Positions 44,744-57,924 are shown, counted from the stretch's first letter. The stretch: 64,000 nucleotides of DNA from Lentinus brumalis (GCA_001792895.1 MARA01000014.1:620001-684000); one strand, 5' to 3'. The notes: generated by a model from the sequence alone, not told the origin. Numbers and translations: made by a program.

Positions 44744-47242
44744 ATGTCGAGCTGGGCTAAGCTCGCTGCGTTCGTCGCACTCGGTGCGCTGACCTCGGTC
44801 GGTGAAGGGCGGCCCGCCCCGCCGCAGGGACACGCCTTATCGCTCCGCTCCCCGGGACGAACAAGTCAGTCATCATTCAAATGTTCGAATGGACTTGGGA
44901 CAGTGTCGCTGCCGAGTGCACGAACTTCATAGGTCCCGCCGGCTACGGCTTCGTCCAAGGTAGATTCCGTCACTTACAGTTACTGGGAACAGATACTGAC
45001 ATTGTGTGTTCTGCAGTGAGCCCGCCACAGGAGACGATCTCTGGCGACCAGTGGTGGACAGATTACCAGCCTGTGTCTTACATCTTAACGTCTAAGCGTG
45101 GCAACCGCGACCAGTTCGCCAGCATGATCTCCACCTGTCACGCTGCGGGTGTCGGCGTCATCGTCGGTGAGTACCATCGCTCTTCCCGAGCCTCAGAATT
45201 CCATTTGCTTATAGCCCTGACCTCGGTCATAGACACTATCTGGAACCACATGGCCGGTGTGGACTCTGGCACAGGTGTCGCCGGGTCATCCTTTACGCAT
45301 TACAACTATCCCGGCATCTACCAAAACCAAGACTTCCACCACTGCGGCTTGGAACCTGGAGATGACATAGTCAACTACGACAATGCCGTCGAGGTGCAGA
45401 CGTGTGAGCTCGTGAATCTCGCCGAGTGAGCGAATGGACACCTCCACTTCAGTTCGCTTTCATCACTGACGGCGGCGGGCACAGCCTCGCGACGGACACG
45501 GAGTATGTTCGGGGCCGACTCGCAGAGTACGGCAACGACCTTCTGTCGCTGGGCGCTGACGGTCTCCGACTCGATGCATCAAAGCGTGGGGAATACTTAG
45601 CTTTCTGACTTCTCGTTCGAAGGCTGACGTCGCGATCAGATATCCCGGTGGGCGACCTAGCGAACATCCTTTCGAGGTTGAATTCGAAAACGTACATCAC
45701 CCAAGAGGTTATCTATGGTGCAGGCGAGCCGATCACTCCTAACCAATACGTCGGCAACGGTGAGACAGCCCGGGTTGTCTTCAAACAGAGTAGCTCATCG
45801 CCTTTCCATCGCAGGGGACGTACAGGAGTACGTACTAACGTCGTATGCCTCATCGCGTGACCCTCACTTTTGATGGTAACAGGTTCCGCTACACTTCGAC
45901 CCTCAAGGATTCATTCCTGGGCGGAACCATCTCAAACCTCCAGAGCTTTGATAACCTCGGTATGACTGTCTCCATCTCTCTGTCGGCGCCTTTTTAAACC
46001 TCTGAATACCCCGCCAGGTTGGGTGGATGGCTCCGTTGCGAACGTGTTTGTAACAAACCATGACACGGAGAGGGTAAGTGGCTAACCAGACGTCCTAGAC
46101 GTCTCCGGCCTCCATCACTGACTTGTAACATAGAATGGCAATTCGCTGAACAACAACTCTCCCTCGAACACCTACGTGTCTGCAATGGTCTTCTCCCTTG
46201 CCCATCCCTACGGCACCCCCACCATCCTATCCAGCTACTCGGGCTTCACTAACACCGATGCCGGCGCGCCCAACGGCGGGGTTGGTACGTGCTCCGGTAG
46301 CGGAGGCTCCAACGGTTGGTTTTGCCAGCATCGCTGGATCGCCATTGCTGGCATGGTCGGCTTCAGCAACAACGTTGGGAATGCCGCGCTCACCAACTGG
46401 GTGTCTCCCCAAGGATCACAGATCGCCTTCGGCCGCGGTGAGTGCGCGGCATCCGCCTATGTGATAGTTGCATCTAAAAGTATTTTGCTACGACGTAGGT
46501 GCTCTTGGCTTTGTCACTATCAATAATGCCGATTCGGCCTGGTCGGCCACCTTCTCTACCTCGCTCCCCGACGGCACCTACTGCGACGTCATCAGCGGTG
46601 CCTCGTCAAGTGGAAGCTGTACCGGCTCCTCGTATGTCCGCAATCCTCGCCCTTGAGCACTGAAGGACTGACCATCCCTCTGCAGCTTTACCGTCTCTGG
46701 CGGGTCGTTCTCCGCCACAGTCCCGGCCAGGAGCTCTATCGCCATCCATACCGGTCAAAAAGGAACCGGGTCTGGAAATGGCAACCCCGGCTCTGTCACT
46801 GTGAACTTCGCGGAGACAGCGACTACCACCTTCGGCGAGGTGAGCGTCCGTAGGTATGATGCCCCGTGTCCCGCGTGGTGACTGCTTCGCAGAACGTCTT
46901 CCTCGTCGGTAGCATCTCGCAGCTCGGGAGCTGGAACCCCGCGAACGCCGTGAGTAGCATGTGGCTGCGGGGACATGTCTGCGGTGGATAACCTTCTTAT
47001 TTGCAGATCGCCCTGTCTTCTGCTTCGTACCCCGTGTGGACTGCCAATGTCAGCATCCCGGCCGGTACCACCTTTGAATACAAGTTCATTCGCAAGGAGA
47101 CTGACGGGAGCGTACGTGACAGCTTTCTGCATCGCACAGAACCTCACTGACACCCCATGGGCTACAGGTGGTCTGGGAGTCCGACCCGAACCGTTCTGCC
47201 ACCGCTTCGGGCACGCAGACCCTTACGACCTCGTGGAGATGA
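44744..47242 (+). CDS. Secreted GH13 alpha-amylase with CBM20 (copy 2), frameshift in exon 1
   Basis: Tandem paralogue of copy 1 in the same orientation, with introns at the same 13 positions. It starts [20 protein letters not shown] (signal peptide). The body reads [81 protein letters not shown] and [11 protein letters not shown]. The CBM20 part includes [33 protein letters not shown] and [14 protein letters not shown]. It ends in SWR and TGA at 47240-47242. Catalytic Asp, Glu and Asp are present. From 45,000 on all exons join in phase. The only defect is in exon 1: the ATG at 44744 and MFEWTW at 44881 are 137 bases apart, so the signal-peptide frame and enzyme frame do not connect. One base seems lost in the GC-rich propeptide (about 44810-44830). 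Endo-acting starch hydrolysis outside the cell is the expected role. Confidence 0.85.
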
Positions 47243-47507
47243 ATACCCACCCTCTCGGTTGCCTCTGCCATGTCCTTATTTTTAGGCGTTCCCCAGGACG
47301 CAACACTGTTCTACACCAATATACCTGACCTGTTGTAGTACTATTTCGAAAGTCTGCCGACATTGGCCACAGCGGCAATACATTGTATCCTGAGCCCTAC
47401 TTAGCGCATACATACTGTGACCGAAAGAATTGAAAATATTCCGTCGGTTACGTACATCACCGCAAAACACCCAAGCTACCGCGCAGACAGGTACCACCGT
47501 CTCCATG

Positions 47508-49157
47508 TCACATCGGCAAGAACGATCCCAGCGGGGACAGAGGCGGCAACGAGCAGGGGACCGCCGACGTCGCGCCGTAGTACTTGAAGCTCTTGCCTGT
47601 GGGGCTGTCACCGCCCGGAGGATGTAGCGGCCGCATGATCGGAGCCGAGAGGTGTGCTGCTCGCTTGGCTGTACTGCGCACCGGGCTGCCACCAAGTTCG
47701 GGTGGCTGCATCGGCATAGGAGGCGCGGAGGGGCGCCTGCGGAACAGCGAGTGGAGGTTGAGCGGCTTTGCAGTCTTATGCGGCGTTTGCGGGGCCTTCC
47801 TAGGAGGGTCCATGTCCTCCCGAGGCAACGGAGGAGGATGGGTACGGGTAGTAGTCTGTGTTGACATGCGAGGGATAGCACTACGTCTCCCGGCGCGCCA
47901 AGAGGGCGTCTTGGGAGCAGGAGCGAGGAGTCGACTAGTCGCAGGTAGAGATGAGCGCATGCCTAGGGTGTTGGTGAGCTTCTGGTGGTGCGTGCCATTC
48001 GTGAACGCAGACTGATCTTCGTCCGGTGAGGCGCATGAGTGGCCGTACTGCTCCGAAGACGAAGACCGGGTGTTGACAGACTGGCCTCGCTCCCGCGTTG
48101 AAGCAGTTGGCGCAAAGCGCACAGTTAACTGTCGTTCCCGTTCCTCTTGAGGCGGCGTCGAAGGAGGCGACCGTAACGAGACATGCTGACTTAGATCAAG
48201 AGATGACGCAGCACCGGATGAGAACGCTGTCGCAGCGAGTTCCAGAGCCATAGTACGCGGGCGGGGAATTGGGAGACGTCCGATCGCGACCGCCAAGGCT
48301 TCCAACTCCGCAAGATCCGCGAGCATATCCTTGGGCAAGCCCTCGAGTGGAGCGGATGGATGGCGCGCCTCATTCCAACGTCGGAGTGGAGGCTGCGGAG
48401 CTTTGGCGGCTGGCAACGATAATGGAGAAGCTGGTTCAGGTAGTGCGCTGTCCATGAGCGATTCGTACCATCCCGGGGATGCGTCCTCCAACGCATGTAT
48501 CAGAGTGGACAGAGAACCACTGCGTGCACGAGACATTGGAAGTTCCAGGGCGAGCTGTCGTACGGTAACTCCACGGTTTGAAGCGGGCAGACGCGGGCGA
48601 TCTTCGACGAGTGGCATAGGCTGTCGTAGAGGCACTGGTATGTGTGTAGGCAAAGGCATAGTCTGTGGGCGTGTGTGTGAGGGTCGCAAGGAGATATCCT
48701 CTGAGCGTGCAGACACGAGTCCGAGATAGGAAGGAGTGTCATTGAGAAGAGACTGGCCGGGTAGTAAAGAATGTGAGTCCAAAAAGAGCGAGGTTGAGCC
48801 TTGCGTGAAGGGGTCGTCGGGCTTATAAGACGTAGACAGCTCCGACGAAGAATCCAGGGGCAGCGGGAGATGACCAGAAGCCGGCGGCGTGATAGGACCT
48901 CTTGATGAGTGCTCGGACGCCGTGTCTTGACTGTTCTCCTCGGGGGGAGGCGAGCTGTCGTAGGGAAGACCGTAGTACGAAGAGAACTGGCCGCTCAAGC
49001 TAGCAGTGAGGTGATCTTTGGCGTAATCATCTTCGAAACTAAAGCGGGTGATGCGAGGAGGGGTACACCCCTCCAAATCAGGTTCCAGCAGATATCTTGC
49101 GAACATAGCGGCGTCAAAGCTTCCGGAGGAGACAGACGAGGACATGGCAAGCTCCAT
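47508..49157 (-). CDS. Ser/Pro-rich hypothetical protein, single exon
   Basis: A 549-residue intronless frame starting MELAMSSSVSSGSFDAAMFA. A nearby Met (MSSSV) is an alternative start. The protein is largely disordered. There is a more ordered N-terminal patch (ARYLLEPDLEGCTPPRITRF, SFEDDYAKDHL), then many Ser/Pro/Thr stretches. A short helical part (LPKDMLADLAELEALAVAIG) precedes the motif RLPIPRPRTMALELAATAFS. Basic clusters near the end (FRRRPSAPP, RSTAKRAAHL) could be nuclear targeting. No known domain. Codon usage and the length of the open frame support a real gene. Its convergent neighbour is amylase copy 2. Confidence 0.65.
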   Translation of the reverse strand: MELAMSSSVSSGSFDAAMFARYLLEPDLEGCTPPRITRFSFEDDYAKDHLTASLSGQFSSYYGLPYDSSPPPEENSQDTASEHSSRGPITPPASGHLPLPLDSSSELSTSYKPDDPFTQGSTSLFLDSHSLLPGQSLLNDTPSYLGLVSARSEDISLRPSHTRPQTMPLPTHIPVPLRQPMPLVEDRPRLPASNRGVTVRQLALELPMSRARSGSLSTLIHALEDASPGWYESLMDSALPEPASPLSLPAAKAPQPPLRRWNEARHPSAPLEGLPKDMLADLAELEALAVAIGRLPIPRPRTMALELAATAFSSGAASSLDLSQHVSLRSPPSTPPQEERERQLTVRFAPTASTRERGQSVNTRSSSSEQYGHSCASPDEDQSAFTNGTHHQKLTNTLGMRSSLPATSRLLAPAPKTPSWRAGRRSAIPRMSTQTTTRTHPPPLPREDMDPPRKAPQTPHKTAKPLNLHSLFRRRPSAPPMPMQPPELGGSPVRSTAKRAAHLSAPIMRPLHPPGGDSPTGKSFKYYGATSAVPCSLPPLSPLGSFLPM

Positions 49158-50783
<1,626 letters not shown>

Positions 50784-51125
50784 TTTGCTTGAGGACTTGC
50801 TGAAGTTGCTGGGGCTGCTCGATTCGGTACACTACCCTAACACAAGGTTTCCAGCCGGCAGCCGCCGGTTGGTACTGTACAGTTGCTGCGGCAATTGCCG
50901 CTCAACTTTGAGCGCCTATCCCTTCCCGGCGGCTGTTTGCAACTTTGTGTCGGGCATCCGCGCAGATGACGGAGGAATGACTAGACGTGGACCCGTGCTT
51001 CGCACGGCGTTGACTGGGGCTGACGGTCGTACTCGGAGGTCTAACTCCGACCACGAACACGCTGGTTAGCAAAACATTGATTTTGGTTCCTCGTGCGGCG
51101 GCCGCCGGCGGGCAGTCTAACAAAA

Positions 51126-51163
51126 GGCCCTTGCCCGCCTGCACGGCAGGCGAGCAAGGGCCC
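51126..51163. repeat. GC-rich hairpin
   Basis: GGCCCTTGCCCGCCTGC, a 3-nt loop (ACG), then GCAGGCGAGCAAGGGCC. A 17-bp stem with one mismatch, followed by a C run. Isolated in the uL14/catalase spacer. Confidence 0.75.
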
Positions 51164-51653
51164 CCCTTTCTCTAGTCTAGTAGTACCACTTCACCCGTGC
51201 CTCGCGTCCATGGCGTCGCGAAGGGCCCTGTCAGTGTCACGAACATCAACGCGTCTGGGCGACGGTTCACCGGGGCTTCGGAAGTCAAAATGACCGTGGC
51301 GGGGCTCCGAGAGCGCCGCGACTGGGCGCGATGAAGGAGTACGTATAAAGGTCGAGCAGACGGCGCTCTCACTACAGTATCCATAAGTACTTTGAGCTGA
51401 CGGAGAGTGTAAGTGCTGCTCTCAAATACTGCTCGGATTCCCTCACGGAATTTGCGAGAATCTTGACACTTTCGCTTTGCTGACGTCATCGCTACCATGG
51501 CCGTATTTGAGGCCGACCTGCAGTTCCCCCGCCCGCTGTCTGCAGCTGCAGCTGCCTCCCCGCGGGATTCCTGGCCAGGCTTGCGTTGGTTGTGCGTCGG
51601 GCGGTCACTGCGGTCAGGACGTGACATGACGGCGAGCTGGCAGCCTTAGCAAG

Positions 51654-51744
51654 CAGGTGCTACCTTCTATACTCGGAAGGTGTCACCTTCCTGCTTTGGC
51701 AGGTGCTACCTTCTATAATTGGTAGGTGACACCTTCCTTTCTGG
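51654..51744. repeat. Tandem 46/45-bp repeat with internal palindromes
   Basis: Two adjacent units start CAGGTGCTACCTTCTATA and end CACCTTCCT-(G/T)-CT-TTGG or similar. Each contains AGGTG-CT-ACCTT and AGGTG-ACACCTT palindromes, so every unit can fold on itself. Confidence 0.75.
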
Positions 51745-52050
51745 GTCGAGCTCGTTTACTATAGAAGATTTACTGTGTTCATTGCGACGTACCACCACAG
51801 AATGTCGAATGCATTTCGAAACACCGGTGGGCTATCCTGCAGATGCAGAGATTTCAGAAAGTTTGTATCCAGGCTTCCTCCAGCCCGCAATTGCTGAGCG
51901 TTGCACTTTGCTGCGCAGGTTCGATGTGCAACGATATCATGGTTGATTGATAGTAGTACAAGTACAACACAAGGAATACTGCTCGGAAGAATGCTCGTAC
52001 AAATCACAGTCCACTCAGACCGCCCTATAGCCCACAACAACGTTTCGCAT

Positions 52051-53955
52051 CTAGACAGCGGCGTACTTGAAGCGAATGGCCTCCTCGGCAGGCTTGAACG
52101 AGAGGGGCTGCACGCGCGGCGCCTTGATAGCGTCGGCGATGCGGTCGGAGAGCGTCTGGTCGACAGCGGCGAATACGGACACTGCAAGGACAAGGACAAG
52201 TCAGCGAACCCCCACCAAACTGGAGCACAAAGGGGGAGAAGACATACGCTGCCTGGCCTTGACCTCTGCACTCTTCGCGTTACCGAGGTGGCCTGCGACA
52301 TTGCTGACGAAGTGGTCCTTGTCGGTGTCGCTGAAGACCTTGCTCCACAGCGCACGCGGCTGCTCGAAGTCGACTGCGCCATCGATGTCAGAACAACTCT
52401 CGGTGACAACCACGACAGAGATTACTTACGCGCGGTGATCTCGCTCAGGTCGGCCTGCGCAGCGCCGAGGAAGATCTCGTGCTCGACGTACTCGTACGGC
52501 TTCTCCTGGTAATTGAGCGGCAAGATGCTGCTCTGGTAGTTCGGGCGCGAGCCCTGGTTGTTGAACGCCATCGCGCCGTCGCGCTGGAAATTCGCAACGG
52601 GGGCAATGGGCGCGTTGACCGGCAGCTGGCCGTAGTTCGTGCCCAGACGGTGACGATGGGTGTCGGGGTACGAGAACAGGCGGGACTGCAGGACGGGATC
52701 CGCAGAAGGCTCGATACCCGGGACGAGGTGCGAGGGCGAGAACGCCGCCTGCTCGATCTCCGCGAAGTAGTTCTCGACGTTCTTGTTGAGGACAATCTTG
52801 CCGATCGGGCGGAGCGGGAACTCGGCGTGCGGCCACACCTTCGTCAGATCGAGGATGTTGTACCGGAACTTCTCCGCCTGCTCGGGAGTCATGGTCTGTA
52901 CGTACACCGTCCACTGCGGGAAGGCGCCCTTCTCGATGTCCTCAAAGAGCGACTGGATGCCGTAGTCGGGGTTCTCGCCGGCGAGCTTGCCCGCCTGCGC
53001 ATCCGTGAGCGTCTTGAAGCCTCCCTCCTTGCGGACGTGGATCTGGACATAGTTGAACTTGCCCTCCTTGTTGACGAACTTGAAGGTGTGGCCAGAGTAA
53101 CCGTGCTGGTGGTGGTAGCCGTCGGGGGTTCCACGGTCTGAGAACAGAATCATGACCTGGTGGATAGACTCGGGGTTTTGGGAGAGGTAGTCCTACAAGT
53201 GACGTCAGCCAAAGCTCAACCCAGAAAGAACAGATGACTAACCCAGAACATGTCGGCATCCTTCAAGTGCGTCTGCGGGTCACGCTTCTGCGTGTGGATG
53301 AAGTGCGGGAACTTCGCCGGGTCGCGAATAAAGAACACTGGGGTGTTGTTGAAGACCCAGTCGAGGTTGCCCTCCTCAGTCTTGATCTTGATAGCGAACC
53401 CTACAGCACAAGACTCAGCAACGTAGTTCATTGCGACTTCGTGTGCAGGTCGACGTACCTCGAGGATCACGGGCAGTGTCCGCAGAACCAGACTCGCCGC
53501 CGACAGTGGACCACCGGATGGTCAAAGGCGCCTTCGTGCCGACACTCTTGAAGAGCGCCGCACACGACAGGTCGGTGATGTCGTGGGTGGTCTCGAAGTA
53601 TCCATGAGCACCCGCGCCCTTAGCATGCACAACACGCTCTGATCATCGGGGAAATACACGGATATCATAAGCACAAGTCCAAACATGCAGCACAGCACGC
53701 AGAATCAACGCACCAGGGATACGCTCGCGATCGAAGTGGGCGAGGAGATCGATGTGGTGGAAGTCTAGAATAGGGGCGGATCACTCAATATCGCTTGCGA
53801 TAGACGATGGCTACCGCCGGCGAGGACGCACCTTGCAGAAGCAGAGGACCGATCTTGCCGATGCGCTGGGCAGCGTACGGCCGCGCGACGGGCGCACCCG
53901 TCGACGTCGTGTAGCGAGCTCCATCCTGAGCCTTGAAGACGGCCTGAGACGGCAT
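52051..53955 (-). CDS. Heme catalase (small-subunit type)
   Basis: Starts [20 protein letters not shown] (53955) and ends [11 protein letters not shown] with TAG at 52051-52053; about 510 residues, typical of small-subunit catalases. The proximal region [20 protein letters not shown] carries the distal-side catalytic His (VVHAKG). [20 protein letters not shown] and the [13 protein letters not shown] [20 protein letters not shown] carry the catalytic Asn region. [14 protein letters not shown] is the heme-ligand signature with the tyrosine. Roughly seven introns. Catalase converts hydrogen peroxide to water and oxygen. There is no peroxisomal SKL-type tripeptide at the C-terminus (it ends AAV), so location is unclear. 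In a wood-decay fungus the enzyme would protect against peroxide made by oxidases such as the neighbouring cellobiose dehydrogenase's class. A CAAATAG TATA-like box lies near 54035. Confidence 0.93.
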
Positions 53956-55769
53956 TTCTCTAGCGTAGAGGGGCGGGGAGGAGAGAGTGGAGGTAGGAGG
54001 GCTGTGAGCAGGGAGTGCGAATGGACGCCATCCTATTTGTAGGCTCATGTCAGGCTGGATTCGTGTGGGATGCCGTCTCCACGGGTCGACATGTCAGCAG
54101 GTCACGGAATCAGAACTGCCAGGTTCTAGCTGTGAAAGCAGCTGCAAGTAGGCGTCGTTGAGTAATAGACACAAGAAGTCCATGACGTCCGCTAGCGCCT
54201 GCACGTGATGGTATATCAGCATCCTCTCATCGTGCAGGGGTTCCAAATGCTCACCCGATGATTCGGCCATCCGATGGCGATCTCCTGCTACGCCTTTGCT
54301 ATAGCTATAGCCAGATCCAGGACACCGAGACCCCCACGGACCCAAACGTGCCCTGTGCGATCCGACGCTCAGCAACTCCAATGACGGCATACTCAGTGTC
54401 ACCGCTGATTGTGGGCATCCGTGACCTGCCGTCTCACCAAGAGAGACCCGAATATCTCCTTGCGACGGAGGCCTGCAGGTCAACGAGTAGTGCGCTATTT
54501 CGGGGCGGGAACGTGGGTACATTCTACCCACCTTCACGCCTCCCATGTGAGAGCGCACCTGCCATGTACTGGCACTCGCAGTCGTCCCAGAAGCACCTAG
54601 CTGGCAACCCAGCGTCACAGAAGCCCGCAAACCTTGATAGAATGATTGCCCCAGGAGAAACACGGAAGGCCAGAGCTCGCAGCGCGGCGCACTAGGTCCC
54701 TCGTGTCCTGTCCATCTGACGACCCGCGACACAGCACGTACGGAACCACAGGCTTCTCCGGGTCACGTTCGCGCAGCCATCCATACCCCAGGATCACGCC
54801 AAGTTGCGTGTTTGCTTAACGCATCGCTGCGCGGGGAATCAAGGGGACGACCATACCAGATGCTTGCGGCCGCCTTCCTATCCTATCTGGCCCGAGACCA
54901 GACCTCCGAAGTCGCGCGGCCCCGGCCCTGAAGGTCTTCTGCCATTGATTCGATGCTAGTCTCGGGAAAGAGTGGGGAACAATACCATCGTGATGAATCG
55001 ACGGCCCGACCACGGTGGGAAGTGGGCACAACCAGTGCATCCCTGCATTTGGGACCGAGACGATAGCAACAGATAGCAGTAACGCTTGAGCAGGATTGTG
55101 GGAGGGGAGGAGGGAGCTTCCGCATGCAGGAACTTCCACGTATACACCTGCAGTCGGCCTGGGACATTGCTTTGAATTGTGCGATGTCTTCGGGAGCGAG
55201 ATCCACATGTCCTTCGGGAAAACGAATTGAAGGCATGAGACCTGCAACAGCACTGACCCGATGAGAATGCACTCTGCATATGAGCGCGACTGTCCAGACC
55301 TACCTGAGCTGATATCTGCGCTCGCTGTCTTCAACGACATAAGTTGGGAGAAGGAAGCTTACCCACGTCAGTCATGCGTAGCCCTGTCAGAGTACCGTCC
55401 GGACTGCAGAATGATGCCGCGCCCCAACCAGAAGATCGAGGACATCTCCAATTGCCGGATGCGATTCGCACTCGCATCGTGAAATGCCAGTGCTGCCATA
55501 GGACGACACCTCTCAACACGTCATTCCAGCTCGGCTTCCGGTTCACGTTCGGGTAGATCAGGACATTCATAGTTGCGTGAACCGAAATACTGAAAGACAA
55601 AAAAAACACGACGAGAGGCTAGTGTACGAATTGCAGACATTCTTCAAAGACCGCATGCTGGCCCTGTTCCGAAAATACCCGATGAGCAGTCATACCAGGC
55701 ATATATACATGTGAACCGAACACGCACCCGCGTCGTCCCCTACGCTCCCCACATCACAGGTCGTGCCCA
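53956..55769. other. Region without a confidently supported gene
   Basis: 1.8 kb between the catalase start and the SDHB stop. Minus-strand pieces such as 55331-55609 (SWNDVLRGVVLWQHWHF) and about 55140-55250 (GLMPSIRFPEGHVDLAPEDI) look somewhat coding and could belong to one intron-rich gene, but I could not join them. The frames 54094-54732 and 54816-55340 are featureless. Confidence 0.35.
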
Positions 55770-56944
55770 TCACTCGGCAGCGAGCTCAAGCTTCATCTTC
55801 GCGATGGCCGCGGCGGGGTTGAGACCCTTCGGGCACGTACGCGAGCAGTTGAAGATGGTGTGGCAGCGGTAGAGACTGAGCTCGTTCTGCATCTTCTCCA
55901 TGCGGTGAGCCTTGTAGGTGTCCTACATGCAATGGTATGAGCTCAGCTTGCTCTTGAATCGCCAAGAATGCTCAGAGGAACGCACCCGTGAATCCGCCAT
56001 CCAGCGGTAGGCTGCCATGAGCGTGGCGGGGCCAAGGTATTCATCCTGGTTCCACCAGTAACTCGGGCAGGATGTTGAGCAGCACGCGCACAGAATGCAC
56101 TCATACATGCTACAAGGCAAGTGTGAGTACGGGACCACGTGAGAGGCGAGAGAGATGAATTTGAGGGGATGACGTAGTGACATGCGCATATATGCACGGA
56201 GGGGCACGGACAGAGTGGACCGACGTACCCGTCAAGCTTCTTCCTGTCCTCAGGCGACTGCAAAAACTCCCTGTCTGCTGGAGGGTTGTCATTCTGGAGG
56301 TAGGGCTCAATGGACTTGTACTGCTTGTAGAACTGGGTGAGGTCCGGCACGAGGTCCTTGACAATGTACACTGCGGCGCCAGTCAGCACGCTACTCAGGG
56401 GCACGGACGCCTTGGATACGTACTGTGAGGGAGAGGGTAGATCTTGGTGTCCTTGGACGTGTTCCTGTCAATTCTGCACAGGCACGCCAGCGTGTTCTGG
56501 CCATTGATGTTCATGGCGCAGGAGCCGCAGATACCCTCTCGGCACGACCGCCTGAAGGTGAGGGTGGGGTCAATCTCATTCTTGATCTTGATGAGTGCAT
56601 CGAGAACCTGCGTGCAAGGCGAGCGTGTCGGAAAGTGAGCACACGAGACAGGGGGTAGAGCGGACTCACCATAGGCCCGCACTGGTTCAGGTCAATGGTG
56701 TACGTCTGCAGCGTCGGCTTCTTCGACGGCTCATCTGGGTTCTGCGCAAAAACATCCATCCTTAGCACGCGGAAAGACAGAAAATGTCAGGAAGGCTGTC
56801 GCGACATACCCAGCGGTAGATCTTGAACTCCTTCTTCTCAACAGGCTTCTGGAGGGGAGTGGCCTGGGCGCGCGTGGCCGACGAGGCGAAGCCGCGGGCG
56901 GACTTCCTGAGCACACTGGAACGAGCGGCGACGAGGGACTGCAT
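55770..56944 (-). CDS. SDH2: Succinate dehydrogenase iron-sulfur subunit, mitochondrial
   Basis: Starts [20 protein letters not shown], an Arg/Ser/Ala-rich mitochondrial presequence (56944; an in-frame Met six codons earlier is possible). After KEFKIYRW, an intron separates it from [18 protein letters not shown]. The N-terminal plant-type ferredoxin domain carries [20 protein letters not shown], with the [2Fe-2S] cysteines. The C-terminal domain carries [19 protein letters not shown] and [12 protein letters not shown], with the [4Fe-4S] and [3Fe-4S] cysteines. Ends MKLELAAE and TGA at 55770-55772. About seven short introns, total length about 280 residues after splicing, normal for the family. 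It passes electrons from the flavin subunit to ubiquinone in complex II, and is the target of carboxamide fungicides. Confidence 0.95.
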
Positions 56945-57924
56945 GGTGGGCGTTGAGTGCAACGAGCGGGGAGGTGAGGAGACGGAGGACGTCGGTGCAC
57001 TTGATTGAGCTCACCGTTGTTTCCGTAGCGCCAGCTACCCCGGGTTCTTCGGCCGCATTCCCCCGACCCAATCACACGCCGTCAATTTCCGCCGCCGTTT
57101 AGACGCCGTCAGAGCCTGGACTAGGACTCGGCCGACATAACCACTGTGACTGGCAATCTTAGAAGTTAGCAGCACAGCTATAGCTAGGCACACATTGGTT
57201 AAGTCGAGGGCTACCAGAGCTGCTTCTCAATGTTTACTTATCAGCAGACACGTTTAGACCGAGGAGGAGTTGGCTCGCCCTCGCCAGACTTCATCGGCGC
57301 GTAAGTATAAATCTTGTCGGAGACGACAGCAAGCATGCGCTACATGACAGAGGTGTCCAGGTGCAGCACTCATATTATCTATTACGTGCTCGGAGTGCGA
57401 GTACAACGGTGGGGCACGAGACCAATCCACTGCAAACGCAGGCAACATATTATGGCGTCGGCCGTGCCTGCCCCAAGACCCGCTGCTACACATTTGTAAC
57501 TGGGATACGCTGAAGGGATAGATTATATTCATACAATAGATGTATCGTACCATAAGTTCATGCTGAAAGAAGATGGGCGGGGAAAACGTGCACTGCAGAG
57601 ATCCATACCGAGGAATAGTAACTAGTTATCATGAGAGCACAGGACTGTGACATCTAAGGTGTTCCAGATACAAAAGAAACATACACTTGAGCTTTGCCGG
57701 ACGGCGAGGCATTCGGCACACAGCGCGACAGGACACGGGGACGGACGAGGGGGGCGAGACAGGCGGAACTGCAACGGGGACACACACGTGAGGGTGCGCT
57801 AGGGCTAGGAATGTAGGATATCCGTGTCCATCAGCGAACAGCGAACAACGAAAGCGAGTAGAAGGGAGAAGGCATAAGAGATATCACGGAGAGAAAAGTC
57901 TATGGGGATCCGATATATGCTGCG
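56945..57924. other. Intergenic region
   Basis: 5' flank of SDH2 and 3' flank of the FHA-RING gene. The 99-codon frame on the minus strand (57254-57553) has no recognisable feature. Confidence 0.4.

Larger units (their letters stand above)
50784..52050. other. Intergenic region upstream of uL14 and downstream of catalase
   Basis: No supported gene. It holds a strong hairpin and a tandem palindromic repeat (listed separately), plus the uL14 promoter. The 151-codon minus-strand frame 51172-51627 is Arg/Ser-rich and unlike any family. Confidence 0.45.
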
